Below, piece after piece: positions 36,828 through 46,975 of a stretch of DNA of 64,000 nucleotides. The first letter of the stretch is position 1. Every line of letters starts with the position of its first letter. A model generated the notes under the pieces. That model saw only the letters and a list, made by a program, of their open reading frames with translations. It was not told where the DNA came from and did not search any database. The translations under genes and the position numbers were made by a program. Source of the DNA: JBBRCE01 sp038205115 (lineage in GTDB: Bacteria > Planctomycetota > Planctomycetia > Pirellulales > JBBRCE01); assembly GCA_038205115.1 (NCBI GenBank), contig JBBRCE010000013.1, positions 1-64,000 of the forward strand, read 5' to 3'.

Positions 36828-37847
36828 CTAATTTTGGGTGTTCAAGACCACGCGGAATCGCGCTTGGCCGCTCATCATCCGTTCGTAGGCTGCGGCGGCC
36901 TGCTCCAGCGGATAGACTTCTGTCTTGGCCTTGACTCCGCAAAGTGCGCTAAAGTTCAGCGTGTCTTGCGAATCGATCGAAGTGCCGGAGTACCAGCCGT
37001 TGACCGATTTACAACCGCTCAGCAGCAGCAACGCGGAAACCTTCAAGGGCTCGGCCGGCGCGCCGACGACAATAAGCTTGCCGCCGACAGCCAGCCCGCC
37101 GAGCGTGGCCGTCATGGCATCGGCATTGGTGACCGTGGCCAAAATCACTTTGGCGCCGCCGAGTTTTTTCAATTCGGACGCGACATTTTGCGACTGACTG
37201 TCAATGTAATGATGAGCGCCCAACTGCTTGGCGAACTCGGCCTTTTCGTTGCCGCGCGCAATGCCAACGGTCCGAAAGCCCATCTTTACCGCGTACTGCA
37301 CGCCCAAATGGCCCAGCCCGCCCAGCCCGAGAATGGCCACGGTTTGGCCCGGGCCAGCGCCGCTGTTTCGCAATGCATTAAATGTGGTGACGCCAGCGCA
37401 AACCAGCGGCCCCGAGTCCACAGGCGAAAGTTCTGCGGGCATCCGCGCCAGGGCCGTGGAATGCGCGATCATGTAATCGGCGTAGCCACCGTCGGCCGTT
37501 AAGCCGGTGACCTGATTCGTAACGCAGGCGAAGAAATTGCCGCGGCGGCAGTTCTCGCAGCGACTGCAGTAGCCGCCGTGCCAGCCCACGCCGACGCGCT
37601 GCCCAGGCTGCCAATCGCGCACGCCCTCGCCAATGGCATCAATGACTCCCACCACTTCATGCCCTGGCACGCGCGGATACTTAATGCCTGGCATCCCGCC
37701 TTCTTTTACCAGCGCGTCACTGTGGCAGATGCCGCAACTTTCAACTTTGATCCGGACCGATCCGGCGACGACTTCGGGAATGGGGCGTTCGACCAATTCG
37801 AGTGGACCACCGGCTTTTGAAACTTGCACGGCGCGCATGGTTGACAT
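36828..37847 (-). CDS. Zinc-dependent alcohol dehydrogenase (MDR family)
   Basis: An NAD(P)-dependent oxidoreductase of 339 residues. The catalytic zinc ligands are in SCGICHSDALVKEG and GHEVVGVIDAIG. The structural zinc cluster reads CSRCENCRRGNFFAC, and the dinucleotide fold has ILGLGGLGHLGVQYAVKMG. It matches the AdhP/cinnamyl-alcohol-like group. ATG at 37847 has GGAG 9 bases upstream; a longer frame to 38036 lacks family character. Substrate unknown. Confidence 0.93.
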   Translation of the reverse strand: MSTMRAVQVSKAGGPLELVERPIPEVVAGSVRIKVESCGICHSDALVKEGGMPGIKYPRVPGHEVVGVIDAIGEGVRDWQPGQRVGVGWHGGYCSRCENCRRGNFFACVTNQVTGLTADGGYADYMIAHSTALARMPAELSPVDSGPLVCAGVTTFNALRNSGAGPGQTVAILGLGGLGHLGVQYAVKMGFRTVGIARGNEKAEFAKQLGAHHYIDSQSQNVASELKKLGGAKVILATVTNADAMTATLGGLAVGGKLIVVGAPAEPLKVSALLLLSGCKSVNGWYSGTSIDSQDTLNFSALCGVKAKTEVYPLEQAAAAYERMMSGQARFRVVLNTQN

Positions 37848-37963
37848 ACCGGTCTCCGATTCAATGTTGCTCGGTGGAAATTCACGAACTGGATCGTATT
37901 GTAGAACCGCAGGCGTTGCGGACAAGGGCTGCGCGCTCGCTCCCAATTTCTGATTGGCGCGTG

Positions 37964-39199
37964 TTACGACGTCTTGAATAGCGGTAGCTTTTCGAATGTG
38001 TCGCCCAGAACCGTGGCACTTTTCCAGCCGAGCCAATCTTCCAGCAGCGTGGCGTACACCTGGCGGAAGTCGGTGTGATGTTTGATGTCGCCGTCGTCCA
38101 GATCGGTCAGACTGGGATGCTTGCCAACGATTCCAGCTTTGAGCGATGCGCCAGCCAGCATCATGGGCGCGGCCGCTCCGTGGTCGGTGCCGCGGCTGGC
38201 GTTTTCTTTGACACGGCGGCCGAATTCGCTAAAGGTCACCACGACCACGCGCTGCTGATGACCGTGCTGCTTAATGTCTTCTATGAACGCCTGAACCGCG
38301 CCGCTCAGTTGGCCGAGCAAGCCAGCATGATTGGTGGCCTGACCCGAATGCGTATCAAAGCCGTCTAGCGCCACGTAATACACGCGCGTTTTCAGACTGG
38401 CATCGATCAACTGTGCCACGCTGCTGAGTTTTCGCGCAAAGGCCGTTGGCGGATACTTCACGTCGGTCTTGTACTTGCCAAGCGATTCGGAAATGCGCTG
38501 GCTGGAAGCCAGAGCCGACGTCATGCTCTGCTGCGCGAATCCAAGCAGTTCGTTACCGGCCGCGCGTGTTGTTCGATTCGCTTGCTGAACCGCTGCGACA
38601 AATTTGCTGTCCTCGCCGCGGTCCAGACGAAAACGATCGACCGAATGAATCGACGCCGCATCGACATCGCGTGCCTCAAGCGCCAGTGGACGATTCTCGC
38701 TGCCCAGGTGCAGCGCCGGTAAATCGGAAGCTTTGTGAGCGGCTTGCATTTCGTCCAAGTATCGTCCGATCCAGCCCGTCGGACGTTTGCCTGGCTTACG
38801 CTGGGCAGACTGCCAAATGTCCATCGACGAGAAGTGCGAGCGATCGGGGTTGGGATATCCCACGCCTTGCACGACGGCGAATTGATGATCTTCCAGCAGT
38901 TTGGCAAAACCGATTAGTGCGGGGTGAAAGCCCAGGTAGTCGTCAATCTTGAGCACTTGACTGGCGGTTTGCGCAAGTGTGCCGCGACTGTGGTGATAAA
39001 CATCGTCGGCGTAGGGCACAATGGTATTCAAGCCGTCGTTGCCGCCCGTGAGCTGCACGACGACAAGAATGTTTTCGGCCGGAGTCGCGGCATTGCTCTC
39101 TGCTGCCTGCAACAAAAAGCGCGGGATGCCGGCGCTAAGCGAGATAACGGCCGATGCGCCCAAGGTATTGGCTAAAAACCGACGGCGAGAATGCGACAT
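37964..39199 (-). CDS. DUF1501 protein with Tat signal
   Basis: The 411-residue protein has a twin-arginine signal (MSHSRRRFLANTLGASAVISL), so it is exported folded. DUF1501 belongs to the alkaline-phosphatase/sulfatase superfamily. Here VVVQLTGGNDGLNTIVPY, YYVALDGFDTHSGQATNHAGLL, VVVTFSEFGRRVKENASRGTDHGAAAPMMLAG are the diagnostic blocks. In planctomycetes these genes pair with DUF1800, and the reaction is not established. The DUF1800 gene lies 47 bp upstream on the same strand. ATG at 39199 chosen; the longer frame adds Arg/Ala-rich antisense-like sequence. Confidence 0.92.
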   Translation of the reverse strand: MSHSRRRFLANTLGASAVISLSAGIPRFLLQAAESNAATPAENILVVVQLTGGNDGLNTIVPYADDVYHHSRGTLAQTASQVLKIDDYLGFHPALIGFAKLLEDHQFAVVQGVGYPNPDRSHFSSMDIWQSAQRKPGKRPTGWIGRYLDEMQAAHKASDLPALHLGSENRPLALEARDVDAASIHSVDRFRLDRGEDSKFVAAVQQANRTTRAAGNELLGFAQQSMTSALASSQRISESLGKYKTDVKYPPTAFARKLSSVAQLIDASLKTRVYYVALDGFDTHSGQATNHAGLLGQLSGAVQAFIEDIKQHGHQQRVVVVTFSEFGRRVKENASRGTDHGAAAPMMLAGASLKAGIVGKHPSLTDLDDGDIKHHTDFRQVYATLLEDWLGWKSATVLGDTFEKLPLFKTS

Positions 39200-39246
39200 G
39201 GCGGCACCCGAGTGAAAGTTTCGATTTTTGATCGCGATCAACAGCG

Positions 39247-40629
39247 TTAGTTCAACTGAAACTCCGGCAGCGTGCTCATGGCATGCAGCAGTTCGCCAAG
39301 CTGTCGATTGCGGTCGCCCGGCGCAGCAGCCAGGGCAATCAACTGAGCCCGCACCTCGCTGGGCAGCGGGGCGGCCAGCAGCAGTTCGGCCAGCGCGTCG
39401 ACGAATTTTTCTGGCTGCTGCAGTTGATGGCGATCGGCCCAACCGGCCAATGTCCCACCACCGAACTTGCTCTGAGCATCGCGAATCACGTGCCGGACCA
39501 GGTTCGCGCGGCTGACGAGCGTTGACGAGTTGATCCAGGTGCGCCCTCCGTCCCAGCCCTTGACGCTGGGCGGAAAGAACAACGATTGGTTGGTTTCTCG
39601 CAGTGCCGCGGCCAAGGTTTGAAAGTTTGTGCCACCGTCGAGCGCGCGGAGCAGGCCGACGGCCAGTTCGACGGGCGAGCGGATTTTTCGTCCCACGGCA
39701 TAGGGCGAGAAAAACAGTTGGCTGTGCAAGAGTCGCCGCACGGCATGCGAAATGACAAAATCGTTTTCGCGCAGTATCACGGCCAGCGGTTCGATCAGTG
39801 AGTCCGGCACGTCGGGGTCATCGGTCACGAAGAACCGTACGAGCTTGGCCGCGATGAACCGCGCCGCGGCCGGCTGCTTGACGACAATTTTGATCGCATC
39901 GCCGCCGTCGAAGACGCCGCTCTTGCCGAGGATTGTTTTGCTGCCGAAATCGTGCTGTTGATCGTTGAAGCGAAACATGTTGCGGCTGACTTCCCAGCCG
40001 GTAAAGCATCGCGCCAATTCTTGGACGTCGCGTTCGGTGTAGTTGCCCACGCCAAGGCAAAAGAGCTCCATCAATTCGCGTGCGAAATTCTCGTTCGGAT
40101 GCGCTTTGCGATTGGTCGCCGAATCCAAGTAGACCAACATCGCCGCATCGCGAGCGATGTCTTGCGTGAGTTGGCCAAACGGCCCCAAAGCGCCACGCCG
40201 CAACAGGTTGTTTTGATCGAGCATCATCCGCGTTTCGGTCACCTTATCCGCACCGCAGGCGAAGTGACCGTGCCAAAACAAGGTCAGCTTTTCCAGCAGC
40301 GGAAACGGCGTGCGAACCATGCGAAACAGCCAACTCGGCGCGAGCGATTCTGGCTGATTGTTCGACGTGGTTGATGCGGCCATATCATCCATTTGCTGGT
40401 TGAATTCGCCGGAACTCTCGCCGCCTGCCAACAGCCGGTCCACGGCCTCCACGGGCGCGAGTTTCAGCGTGCGATCCAACTCTGCGAAGCTGGCGGCAAA
40501 GCCGGCCCGACGGTGCAAGTGCGCGGCCGCCGCGCGATTCCACGGCGCCGTTTCTGACGCCGCGAAGGGCGACCACGCCCAGGCAGGGTCGACCTTTGTC
40601 AGCGACAATCGAGCAACGGAATCGGACAT
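39247..40629 (-). CDS. DUF1800 protein
   Basis: The 460-residue product carries the DUF1800 pattern: AAAHLHRRAGFAASFAELDRTLKLAPVEAVDRLL near the N-terminus, LTLFWHGHFACGADKV, NENFARELMELFCLGVGNYTERDVQELARCFTGWE and the C-terminal FFPPSVKGWDGGRTWINSSTLVSRANL. Function unknown; it almost always precedes a DUF1501 gene, as here. No signal peptide is visible. Confidence 0.92.
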   Translation of the reverse strand: MSDSVARLSLTKVDPAWAWSPFAASETAPWNRAAAAHLHRRAGFAASFAELDRTLKLAPVEAVDRLLAGGESSGEFNQQMDDMAASTTSNNQPESLAPSWLFRMVRTPFPLLEKLTLFWHGHFACGADKVTETRMMLDQNNLLRRGALGPFGQLTQDIARDAAMLVYLDSATNRKAHPNENFARELMELFCLGVGNYTERDVQELARCFTGWEVSRNMFRFNDQQHDFGSKTILGKSGVFDGGDAIKIVVKQPAAARFIAAKLVRFFVTDDPDVPDSLIEPLAVILRENDFVISHAVRRLLHSQLFFSPYAVGRKIRSPVELAVGLLRALDGGTNFQTLAAALRETNQSLFFPPSVKGWDGGRTWINSSTLVSRANLVRHVIRDAQSKFGGGTLAGWADRHQLQQPEKFVDALAELLLAAPLPSEVRAQLIALAAAPGDRNRQLGELLHAMSTLPEFQLN

Positions 40630-40662
40630 GAGTTGAGTGCCTGTCGAAGTTGCGAGCCGAAG

Positions 40663-42462
40663 TTACTCATCGGCCATCTGCACGGCCAATTCCAACTTGA
40701 GCGAGGACGCATCGGCATGCAGTTGCAGTGTAGCTTGGTGCAGCCAAGTGAGGGCTGCCAGCAACAACTTGACTTCGCGCTCCGCCTGCGGTTTGTCGTG
40801 CCCTTTTTCGAGCATGTTTTGCGAAATCAATTGCGCTCGATTGTCTTTCAAGATGTCGTGTAAGATCCGCAGGTTGATGGCCGCACTGGTGTTGGGCCGC
40901 GAAGCGGAACTCGGTGGCTCGGCCGCTTTGCCCGCGCCTTCGACCAAATCCATCGCCAAGCCCCGTGTGCTGGAGAGAATGAACTTGTCTCCCACCAAAC
41001 CTAACGAAGGCGTGAAGTTGTAATTGATGCGGCCCGATTTTTTGACCTTCTCGGCATCGTCCAACAGATACGTCGTCCCGACAACTTTGCCGTTGCCGAC
41101 TTTTTCCGTTTCCGCCAGCAATTGCGGCGCGCCTTGCTGTGATCCCAGTACGTTGGTAAATCCCACCAGACTTTGAAAAGAGGCCTGCATGTGCGGCTGC
41201 ATTTTTGCGGGATCTTTCAGGTGCATGACCAGCGCAACGCCCGGCAGCTTGATCAACGGTTCGGCCGTCGGGTTGGCAAAGGTCTGCCGCGCCGCAACAA
41301 TTTCGATTTCCGGCGTCATCGCGCCGAGCACATCGCGTCCAAACTCTTGCCCCTGAAAGAAGCCGCCAAGATCGGTATCGGCCTTGGCCAGTTTCTGCTG
41401 AGTTTCGTCATCGAATAGTTCCGCGGCGGCTGCCCACATCTTGCCGAGGTCGCGATAGGCGGTGACTGATGCTAACGCATTTTTTGCCGCTGACGGCGCG
41501 GGCGCTGTGCCTTGGCCGTTTGCGCCAAAGTAGTAATCGCGCGCGGGGCTGGACCAAGCGGCCTGACGAGGCGCGGTAATCTCGATTTTCGCCCGGTGTT
41601 TATCGATCGATAAATTTGCCGTGGCGTAGGGCGTTTTATCGAGCGTGCTGAGAATGCCGCCGACGAGCAACTCCGCCAGTGGGTTGTCTGCCTGGGACTT
41701 CCATTTGTGCTCTCTAATGGCCATTTCGCGCAGCGAGGCAACGGGAGTATACGCCCAGGCCAGCGCGGCGTCGTCGCCTGGCGATGTCTTGCGCGCCGCG
41801 ATAAACGATGGTTCCGTAGCGAGCGAGTCGCCACCGTCCAAGTAGTGATCGATGACGACTTTTCCCAAATCCGTGTTGTTCGTAAGTAGTAACCATGCAC
41901 CCAGTGTTGCAAAGCGGCCTTGGTTGACTTTGTAGGCCGTGAGGCCTCGATACGGGTCGGGCGTGTAAGGGTCCGCTTCCCCTTTGTTAGCTGCATCGCC
42001 GCGTACGAGTTTCATGACGCCGTCGCGAACCTTGTCGCGGAGCGCTTCGTCGTGACACTTGGCCAACAGCACGGCGCCTTGCGTTTTCAAGTCGTAGCCA
42101 ATCACCAATTCGTCGTCACTGCAACTCTCGATGGCCTTCCGCCAGTCCATGCCCAGGCTGCTTTCAACAATTCGCAACACGAACTGAAACCCCAGATATT
42201 CCGACGTTGACGTGGCCTGCTTGAACTCGTCCGTCGCTTCGATTTTTGCACGTAGCGGGTGTTCCAGTAAGGCCGACAATAAAAGTTTGGCGTGCGGAAT
42301 TTCCAGATAGACCAGCGTACTTCCGGGCAGCAGTTCGGCAGCAGCCTGCGACGGCTTAGCTGGCGGCGCGGCCACCCGCGGCACCGCGTAGGCCGAGAGG
42401 CAAGTGGCCACGGTCGACGCGAGAACAATTACGTTCCAGAAAGCGCGATGCCAGAATCGCAT
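40663..42462 (-). CDS. Exported protein of unknown function, DUF3352-like
   Basis: The 599-residue product has a signal peptide (AFWNVIVLASTVATCLSAYA) and then AAELLPGSTLVYLEIPHAKLLLSALLEHPLRAKI, a pattern of planctomycete DUF3352-like secreted proteins. The rest alternates helices and strands without recognisable catalytic motifs, except PSLGLVGDKFILSSTRGLAMDLV near residue 510. It stands 33 bp upstream of the DUF1800 gene on the same strand and may form one unit with it. Confidence 0.7.
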   Translation of the reverse strand: MRFWHRAFWNVIVLASTVATCLSAYAVPRVAAPPAKPSQAAAELLPGSTLVYLEIPHAKLLLSALLEHPLRAKIEATDEFKQATSTSEYLGFQFVLRIVESSLGMDWRKAIESCSDDELVIGYDLKTQGAVLLAKCHDEALRDKVRDGVMKLVRGDAANKGEADPYTPDPYRGLTAYKVNQGRFATLGAWLLLTNNTDLGKVVIDHYLDGGDSLATEPSFIAARKTSPGDDAALAWAYTPVASLREMAIREHKWKSQADNPLAELLVGGILSTLDKTPYATANLSIDKHRAKIEITAPRQAAWSSPARDYYFGANGQGTAPAPSAAKNALASVTAYRDLGKMWAAAAELFDDETQQKLAKADTDLGGFFQGQEFGRDVLGAMTPEIEIVAARQTFANPTAEPLIKLPGVALVMHLKDPAKMQPHMQASFQSLVGFTNVLGSQQGAPQLLAETEKVGNGKVVGTTYLLDDAEKVKKSGRINYNFTPSLGLVGDKFILSSTRGLAMDLVEGAGKAAEPPSSASRPNTSAAINLRILHDILKDNRAQLISQNMLEKGHDKPQAEREVKLLLAALTWLHQATLQLHADASSLKLELAVQMADE

Positions 42463-42676
42463 AAGTTCACCTGAGGCAAGCAGAATTGCCGAAGATCGAA
42501 ACCACCCGGCCGCCGAAGAGACATTCGCCGGACAGAATGCAATCTTGGCTGGCCATCCAAAAAACCGGCGCTCGATAAGATTCGTCCGGGTACGAGCAGT
42601 ACCCGGCGCAGCGGCGGAGAGTTTCGCGATTTGGAGACAATCGACTTCAGATCAGAAATTTCGTAACGTCCACAGC

Positions 42677-43723
42677 CTATTGAATTTGGCTGAGATCGAC
42701 ATACTTCTTTTCTGGATCGCCAACGGGCTTGCCGTTGCTGTCATAGATCACGTTATAGGCATTTCGCAAGCTCAACAACAAATGCACGTGCGGATCGATA
42801 TCGTAAGAGATCACATGCGTCGAAGCATCGCAGAACACCATGTTGAATGAATTCGAATGCGCGCTACCAAATGAGCTGGGATTATCGCCGGCCACGTCTT
42901 TGAGAGGCGCGAAACCGCCGCTGCGAGCATTATCTTGATCAAAACCAATGAATGCGGTGCCGTTGTCGTCGCCTGCAGCGCCGTCTTCATAATGATTGGC
43001 CGCCAAAAACTTCTCGCCGATTAGATACGTTTGCGACAATCCACCGGCGATGTTTTTCACTTCGCTATGACGGAAGATCACGCCGTCGAAGACGTCAGGG
43101 TGCCAATTGAAGGTGGTCGCCTGAGCCCAACTTGTGGGAAAATTCGTGCCTCCGCCGGCATCGCCGCCGACAGCCGAATGGACTTGTTGCGTGCCGTAGC
43201 ACGCTGCGTAGTCTGTCCGCGACACTAAACTTTTCGGGTCACTGGACGTGGCTGGACGGTCGCAGTTGTAGCAACCGGTGCCGGAAGACGCCACAGGGTA
43301 GCAGGCCGCTTTACGCCGAGTTGGGCAGTAATATACGGCAACCGCAGTCCGCTCACGCTTTTGAGTCGCTGCTTTTTTTGCAGCCGAATCGCGCACCATG
43401 CCTTTGTCCAGGTCGTGCAGCGCTTCGTTATCCAAGTAGGGCAACAATGAATAGCCCCAGCCGCCCGGCTGGCGACCGCCGTAACCCAAGTCGGCATCAC
43501 CGGTCCAAGGATAACCCCAGCCGGCCGAAGGGAAGTAACCCCAGGCCTTTTGATGCGACTGAACCGCCACGCCAATATTATGCAGGTTCGTCTGACATTG
43601 GATGCGACGCGCAGACTCGCGCGCGCCACTTAATGCCGGCAGCAAAAGTCCCATCAAAATGGCAATGATGGTGATTACCACCAACAACTCAACCAACGTA
43701 AAACCGTTCTTGCGACGTTTCAT
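42677..43723 (-). CDS. DUF1559 prepilin-like protein (type II pseudopilin signal)
   Basis: A 348-residue protein with a classical prepilin N-terminus, MKRRKNGFTLVELLVVITIIAILMGLLLPAL, where cleavage would follow the Gly. A large DUF1559 domain (also called SBP_bac_10) follows: IQCQTNLHNIGVAVQSHQ, YYCPTRR, GLSQTYLIGEKFL, FGSAHSNSFNMVFCDASTHVISYDID. Planctomycetes carry very many paralogues; the function is unknown. Start at 43723 places the leader correctly. Confidence 0.94.
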   Translation of the reverse strand: MKRRKNGFTLVELLVVITIIAILMGLLLPALSGARESARRIQCQTNLHNIGVAVQSHQKAWGYFPSAGWGYPWTGDADLGYGGRQPGGWGYSLLPYLDNEALHDLDKGMVRDSAAKKAATQKRERTAVAVYYCPTRRKAACYPVASSGTGCYNCDRPATSSDPKSLVSRTDYAACYGTQQVHSAVGGDAGGGTNFPTSWAQATTFNWHPDVFDGVIFRHSEVKNIAGGLSQTYLIGEKFLAANHYEDGAAGDDNGTAFIGFDQDNARSGGFAPLKDVAGDNPSSFGSAHSNSFNMVFCDASTHVISYDIDPHVHLLLSLRNAYNVIYDSNGKPVGDPEKKYVDLSQIQ

Positions 43724-44038
43724 AGGTGGCCACTCTGAATAGAGGACGGGCACCGGCAGCGATGGCACGCTGCCGACCGACTTCGGACGTGAACCTTATC
43801 GTATCACAATCCGCGAAAAAATGCATTGGTTTTTTCGTAAAGTGAGTTTTCGAGGTTTTTTCGATAAATGATTCTGCTGCCGTTGCGGGCGTTGTCCGCT
43901 CGAGTAGCCGTCAGCCAGCGACGTTTTGCAGTTTTCGCCGCGCCTCCCTACAATGCCGCTGACTCCGAGATCCGGGATGCCGTACCGGCCGCGCGTTTGT
44001 CTTTTGCAATTGAACCAAGCAACTTTCCTGCAAGCCCC
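43724..44038. other. Divergent promoter region
   Basis: About 315 bp between the DUF1559 gene and the cardiolipin synthase gene, transcribed away from each other. An AT-rich patch with T-runs lies at 43810-43870. No gene is supported; the frame open from 43868 is the in-frame upstream extension of the synthase. Confidence 0.4.
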
Positions 44039-45484
44039 ATGACCCACTGGTTGATCGAATTTTGGCCGCATCTGACTGCCTCGCTGGCGATCTTGCTTAG
44101 CCTGGGCTGCGCCGGGCATGCGGTGCTCTACAAAAAGGATGTCCGATCGACCATCGGCTGGGTGGGGATTGTTTGGCTGGCGCCAATCGTGGGTAGCGCG
44201 TTGTACTTGCTCTTTGGCATCAATCGAATTCGTCGCAAGGCGCACTTCTTGCGAAAAGCTAACGCGCCCGCCAAGAGCCGCGACTCGGCCGGAATTTCCA
44301 CGACTTCGCCGCTCGGCGCTGCTGGAATTTCCGACAGCATGCTAACGCTGGAACATGTTGTAAATGGGATCACCGGCCGGCCGTTGCTGGCGGGCAATCG
44401 GGTGACCCCACTATTCGACGGCGACCAGGCGTATCCGGCCATGCTGGCGGCGATCGACACCGCGCAACAGACAATCTCGCTTTCGACCTACATTTTCAAC
44501 AACGATTCCACCGGCAAAATGTTTCTCGAGGCCTTGGAGCGCGCCGTTTTACGGGGAGTCGATGTCCGTGTGATCGTGGACGCAATCGGCGCACGCTACA
44601 CGTTTCCGTCGATCGTCGGCCCGCTGCGCCGGCGAGGCATCAAGGTGCAACGCTTTTTGCGTTCGATCATTCCCGGTTGGTTCGCGTACGCAAACCTGCG
44701 GAACCACCGCAAAATATTGGTCATTGATGGCAAATTTGGTTTCACCGGCGGCATGAACATTCGCGCCGGCGGATGGACACAGCAGGCCGGCAATCATCCG
44801 TTGCACGACTTGCATTTCTCGATCGCCGGCCCCGTCGTGCAGCAACTGCAAGACGTTTTTGCCGACGATTGGCTGTTCTGCACGCGCGAAGAAATCGGCG
44901 GGCCGCAGTGGTTTCCGGAGATCGAAGCGATGGGCGAAACGCCGGCGCGCGGAATTTCCGACGGTCCAGACGAGGATCTCGGCAAACTGCGGATGACCTA
45001 TTGCGGGGCCATCGCCTGCGCCCAGCGATCCATTTCGATCTGCACGCCCTACTTCCTGCCCGATGAATCGCTGGTTTTAGCGCTCAACGTCGCGGCAATG
45101 CGCGGCGTGCAGGTGGACATCCTGTTGCCTGAGAATAACAATTTGGCGCTGGTGCAATGGGCGTCGGCGGCCATGCACTGGCAGTTGCTGCAACACGGTT
45201 GCCGGATTTGGCTCTCGCCTGGTCCGTTCGACCACACAAAACTGCTGCTCGTCGATGGCCTGTGGACGCTGGTCGGCTCCGGCAACTGGGACCCGCGCAG
45301 TTTACGATTGAATTTCGAATTCAATGTCGAGTGTTACGGTCCGGCGCTGGCCGAACCGCTGGAACAATGGTTCCGCGACAAATTAAGCCACGCCAACCCA
45401 GTGACATTGGCTAAGGTCGACGGCCGTTCGTTATGGGTCCGATTACGCGACGGCGTGGCACGGCTGTTGACGCCCTACTTGTGA
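44039..45484 (+). CDS. cls: Cardiolipin synthase-type phospholipase D protein
   Basis: Joins two phosphatidylglycerol molecules at the inner membrane. The 481-residue protein has two N-terminal membrane helices (ASLAILLSLGCAGHAVLY, IGWVGIVWLAPIVGSALYLLFG) and two HKD motifs: NHRKILVIDGKFGFTGGMNI and DHTKLLLVDGLWTLVGSGNWDPRS. Both catalytic His-Lys-Asp sets are complete. ATG at 44039 matches the family start just before the first helix. Confidence 0.93.
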   Translation: MTHWLIEFWPHLTASLAILLSLGCAGHAVLYKKDVRSTIGWVGIVWLAPIVGSALYLLFGINRIRRKAHFLRKANAPAKSRDSAGISTTSPLGAAGISDSMLTLEHVVNGITGRPLLAGNRVTPLFDGDQAYPAMLAAIDTAQQTISLSTYIFNNDSTGKMFLEALERAVLRGVDVRVIVDAIGARYTFPSIVGPLRRRGIKVQRFLRSIIPGWFAYANLRNHRKILVIDGKFGFTGGMNIRAGGWTQQAGNHPLHDLHFSIAGPVVQQLQDVFADDWLFCTREEIGGPQWFPEIEAMGETPARGISDGPDEDLGKLRMTYCGAIACAQRSISICTPYFLPDESLVLALNVAAMRGVQVDILLPENNNLALVQWASAAMHWQLLQHGCRIWLSPGPFDHTKLLLVDGLWTLVGSGNWDPRSLRLNFEFNVECYGPALAEPLEQWFRDKLSHANPVTLAKVDGRSLWVRLRDGVARLLTPYL

Positions 45485-45538
45485 GCTGGCGCGAAGCTGT
45501 TGCAGCGTTCGGCGATGCCAGCGGCCGTTCGATTAAAA

Positions 45539-46975
45539 TTACGCGAGAATTTCTTTCACCACGTTTCCATAAACGTCGGTCAAGCGAAAATCGCGGCCGG
45601 CATAGCGGTACGTGAATTTCAAATGATCAAAGCCCAACAGATGCAAAATCGTGGCATGCAGATCGTGAACGTGCACCTTATTTTCGACCGCCTGAAAGCC
45701 AAATTCGTCCGTGGCGCCGTGAACGTAACCGCCTTTTACACCGCCGCCCGCCATCCACAGACTAAAGCCATGATGGTTATGATCGCGACCGTTCACTTTG
45801 CCGGCATTCGAACCGGGCGTCGGTAATTCAACCGTCGGCGTCCGGCCGAACTCGCCGCTGCAAATCACCAGAGTGTCGTCCAGCATGCCACGCTGTTTGA
45901 GATCGACGATCAACGCGCCCATTGCTTGATCGCACTCTTTTGCCAATCGGCGGTGGTTGACTTCGATGTCGTCATGGCTGTCCCAGGGTTGGCCTTGTCC
46001 GTGCCAGACTTGCACAAAACGCACGCCGCGTTCGACCAGGCGCCGCGCAATCAGAATTTGCCGCGCTTGCGTGCCAGGGCCGTAAAGATCGCGAATGGAT
46101 TGCGGCTCGCGCGAGATATCGAAAGCCTCGGCCGCTTCGTGCTGCATCCGATACGCCAATTCAAACGATTGCACGCGGGCGTCCAACTGCGGATCGGCCT
46201 GCTGCGCATGCGTGTGCTGGCCGTTGAGTTGCGAAAGCAGATCGAGTTGCCGTCGCTGCTCGATCTGCGACGTGGTCTTGCTCCGCACATGTTCGATCAG
46301 TTTTTCGATCTCGGTGTGCTTGGTATCAATGTACGTGCCCTGGAAGACGCCGGGCAAAAATCCGGCTTGCCAGTTTTGCGACTCTTGAATTGGATAGCCG
46401 CCAGGGCACATCGATATGAACGCCGGCAGGTTCTGATTTTCGGTCCCAAGTCCATAAGTGATCCACGAACCCATGCTGGGGCGGACCAAGCGCGGCTCGC
46501 CGCAATTCATCAGCAGCAGCGAGGGCTCATGATTCGGAACGTCGGCATGCATCGAGCGAATGACGCAGATATCGTCGATACTCTTGGCCACATTCGCGAA
46601 TAGCTCGCTGACTTCGATACCACTTTGCCCATGCTTACTGAACTTGAATGGCGAACCGAACGCCGCGCCGGTTTTACGTTCCGTTGGCAGGTTGGCAACC
46701 GGCAAAATTTGACCATGATACTTGGTTAACGCGGGTTTGGGATCGAAGGTGTCGACGTGCGAACAGCCGCCGTTAAGAAACAAGTGAATGACACGCTTGA
46801 CCTTGGCGGGCAATGGCGGATCTTTCGACGCCAGCGGCGTGATCGACTTTTCGGCCGCCTGCAGCACACCAGCCTGCCCCATCAAGTCGGCCAGCGCGAT
46901 GGCGCCAAACCCCATTCCGCAACGGCCGAGCATAGCGCGGCGATCGATCGTGGGCGAATCGAATGAATGTTTCAT
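45539..46975 (-). CDS. DUF1501 protein, second copy
   Basis: The 478-residue product has a Tat-like start (TIDRRAMLGRCGMGFGAIALADL) and the sulfatase-like DUF1501 pattern: VIHLFLNGGCSHVDTFDPKPALTKYHG, SMHADVPNHEPSLLLMNCG, WHGQGQPWDSHDDIEVNHRRLA, LVICSGEFGRTPTVE and GRDHNHHGFSLWMAGGGVKGGYVHG. It belongs to the subgroup usually beside a DUF1549/DUF1553 cytochrome; here the upstream neighbour is a PVC-type CxxCH protein. ATG at 46975 chosen; the open frame to 47380 is not coding in character. Confidence 0.93.
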   Translation of the reverse strand: MKHSFDSPTIDRRAMLGRCGMGFGAIALADLMGQAGVLQAAEKSITPLASKDPPLPAKVKRVIHLFLNGGCSHVDTFDPKPALTKYHGQILPVANLPTERKTGAAFGSPFKFSKHGQSGIEVSELFANVAKSIDDICVIRSMHADVPNHEPSLLLMNCGEPRLVRPSMGSWITYGLGTENQNLPAFISMCPGGYPIQESQNWQAGFLPGVFQGTYIDTKHTEIEKLIEHVRSKTTSQIEQRRQLDLLSQLNGQHTHAQQADPQLDARVQSFELAYRMQHEAAEAFDISREPQSIRDLYGPGTQARQILIARRLVERGVRFVQVWHGQGQPWDSHDDIEVNHRRLAKECDQAMGALIVDLKQRGMLDDTLVICSGEFGRTPTVELPTPGSNAGKVNGRDHNHHGFSLWMAGGGVKGGYVHGATDEFGFQAVENKVHVHDLHATILHLLGFDHLKFTYRYAGRDFRLTDVYGNVVKEILA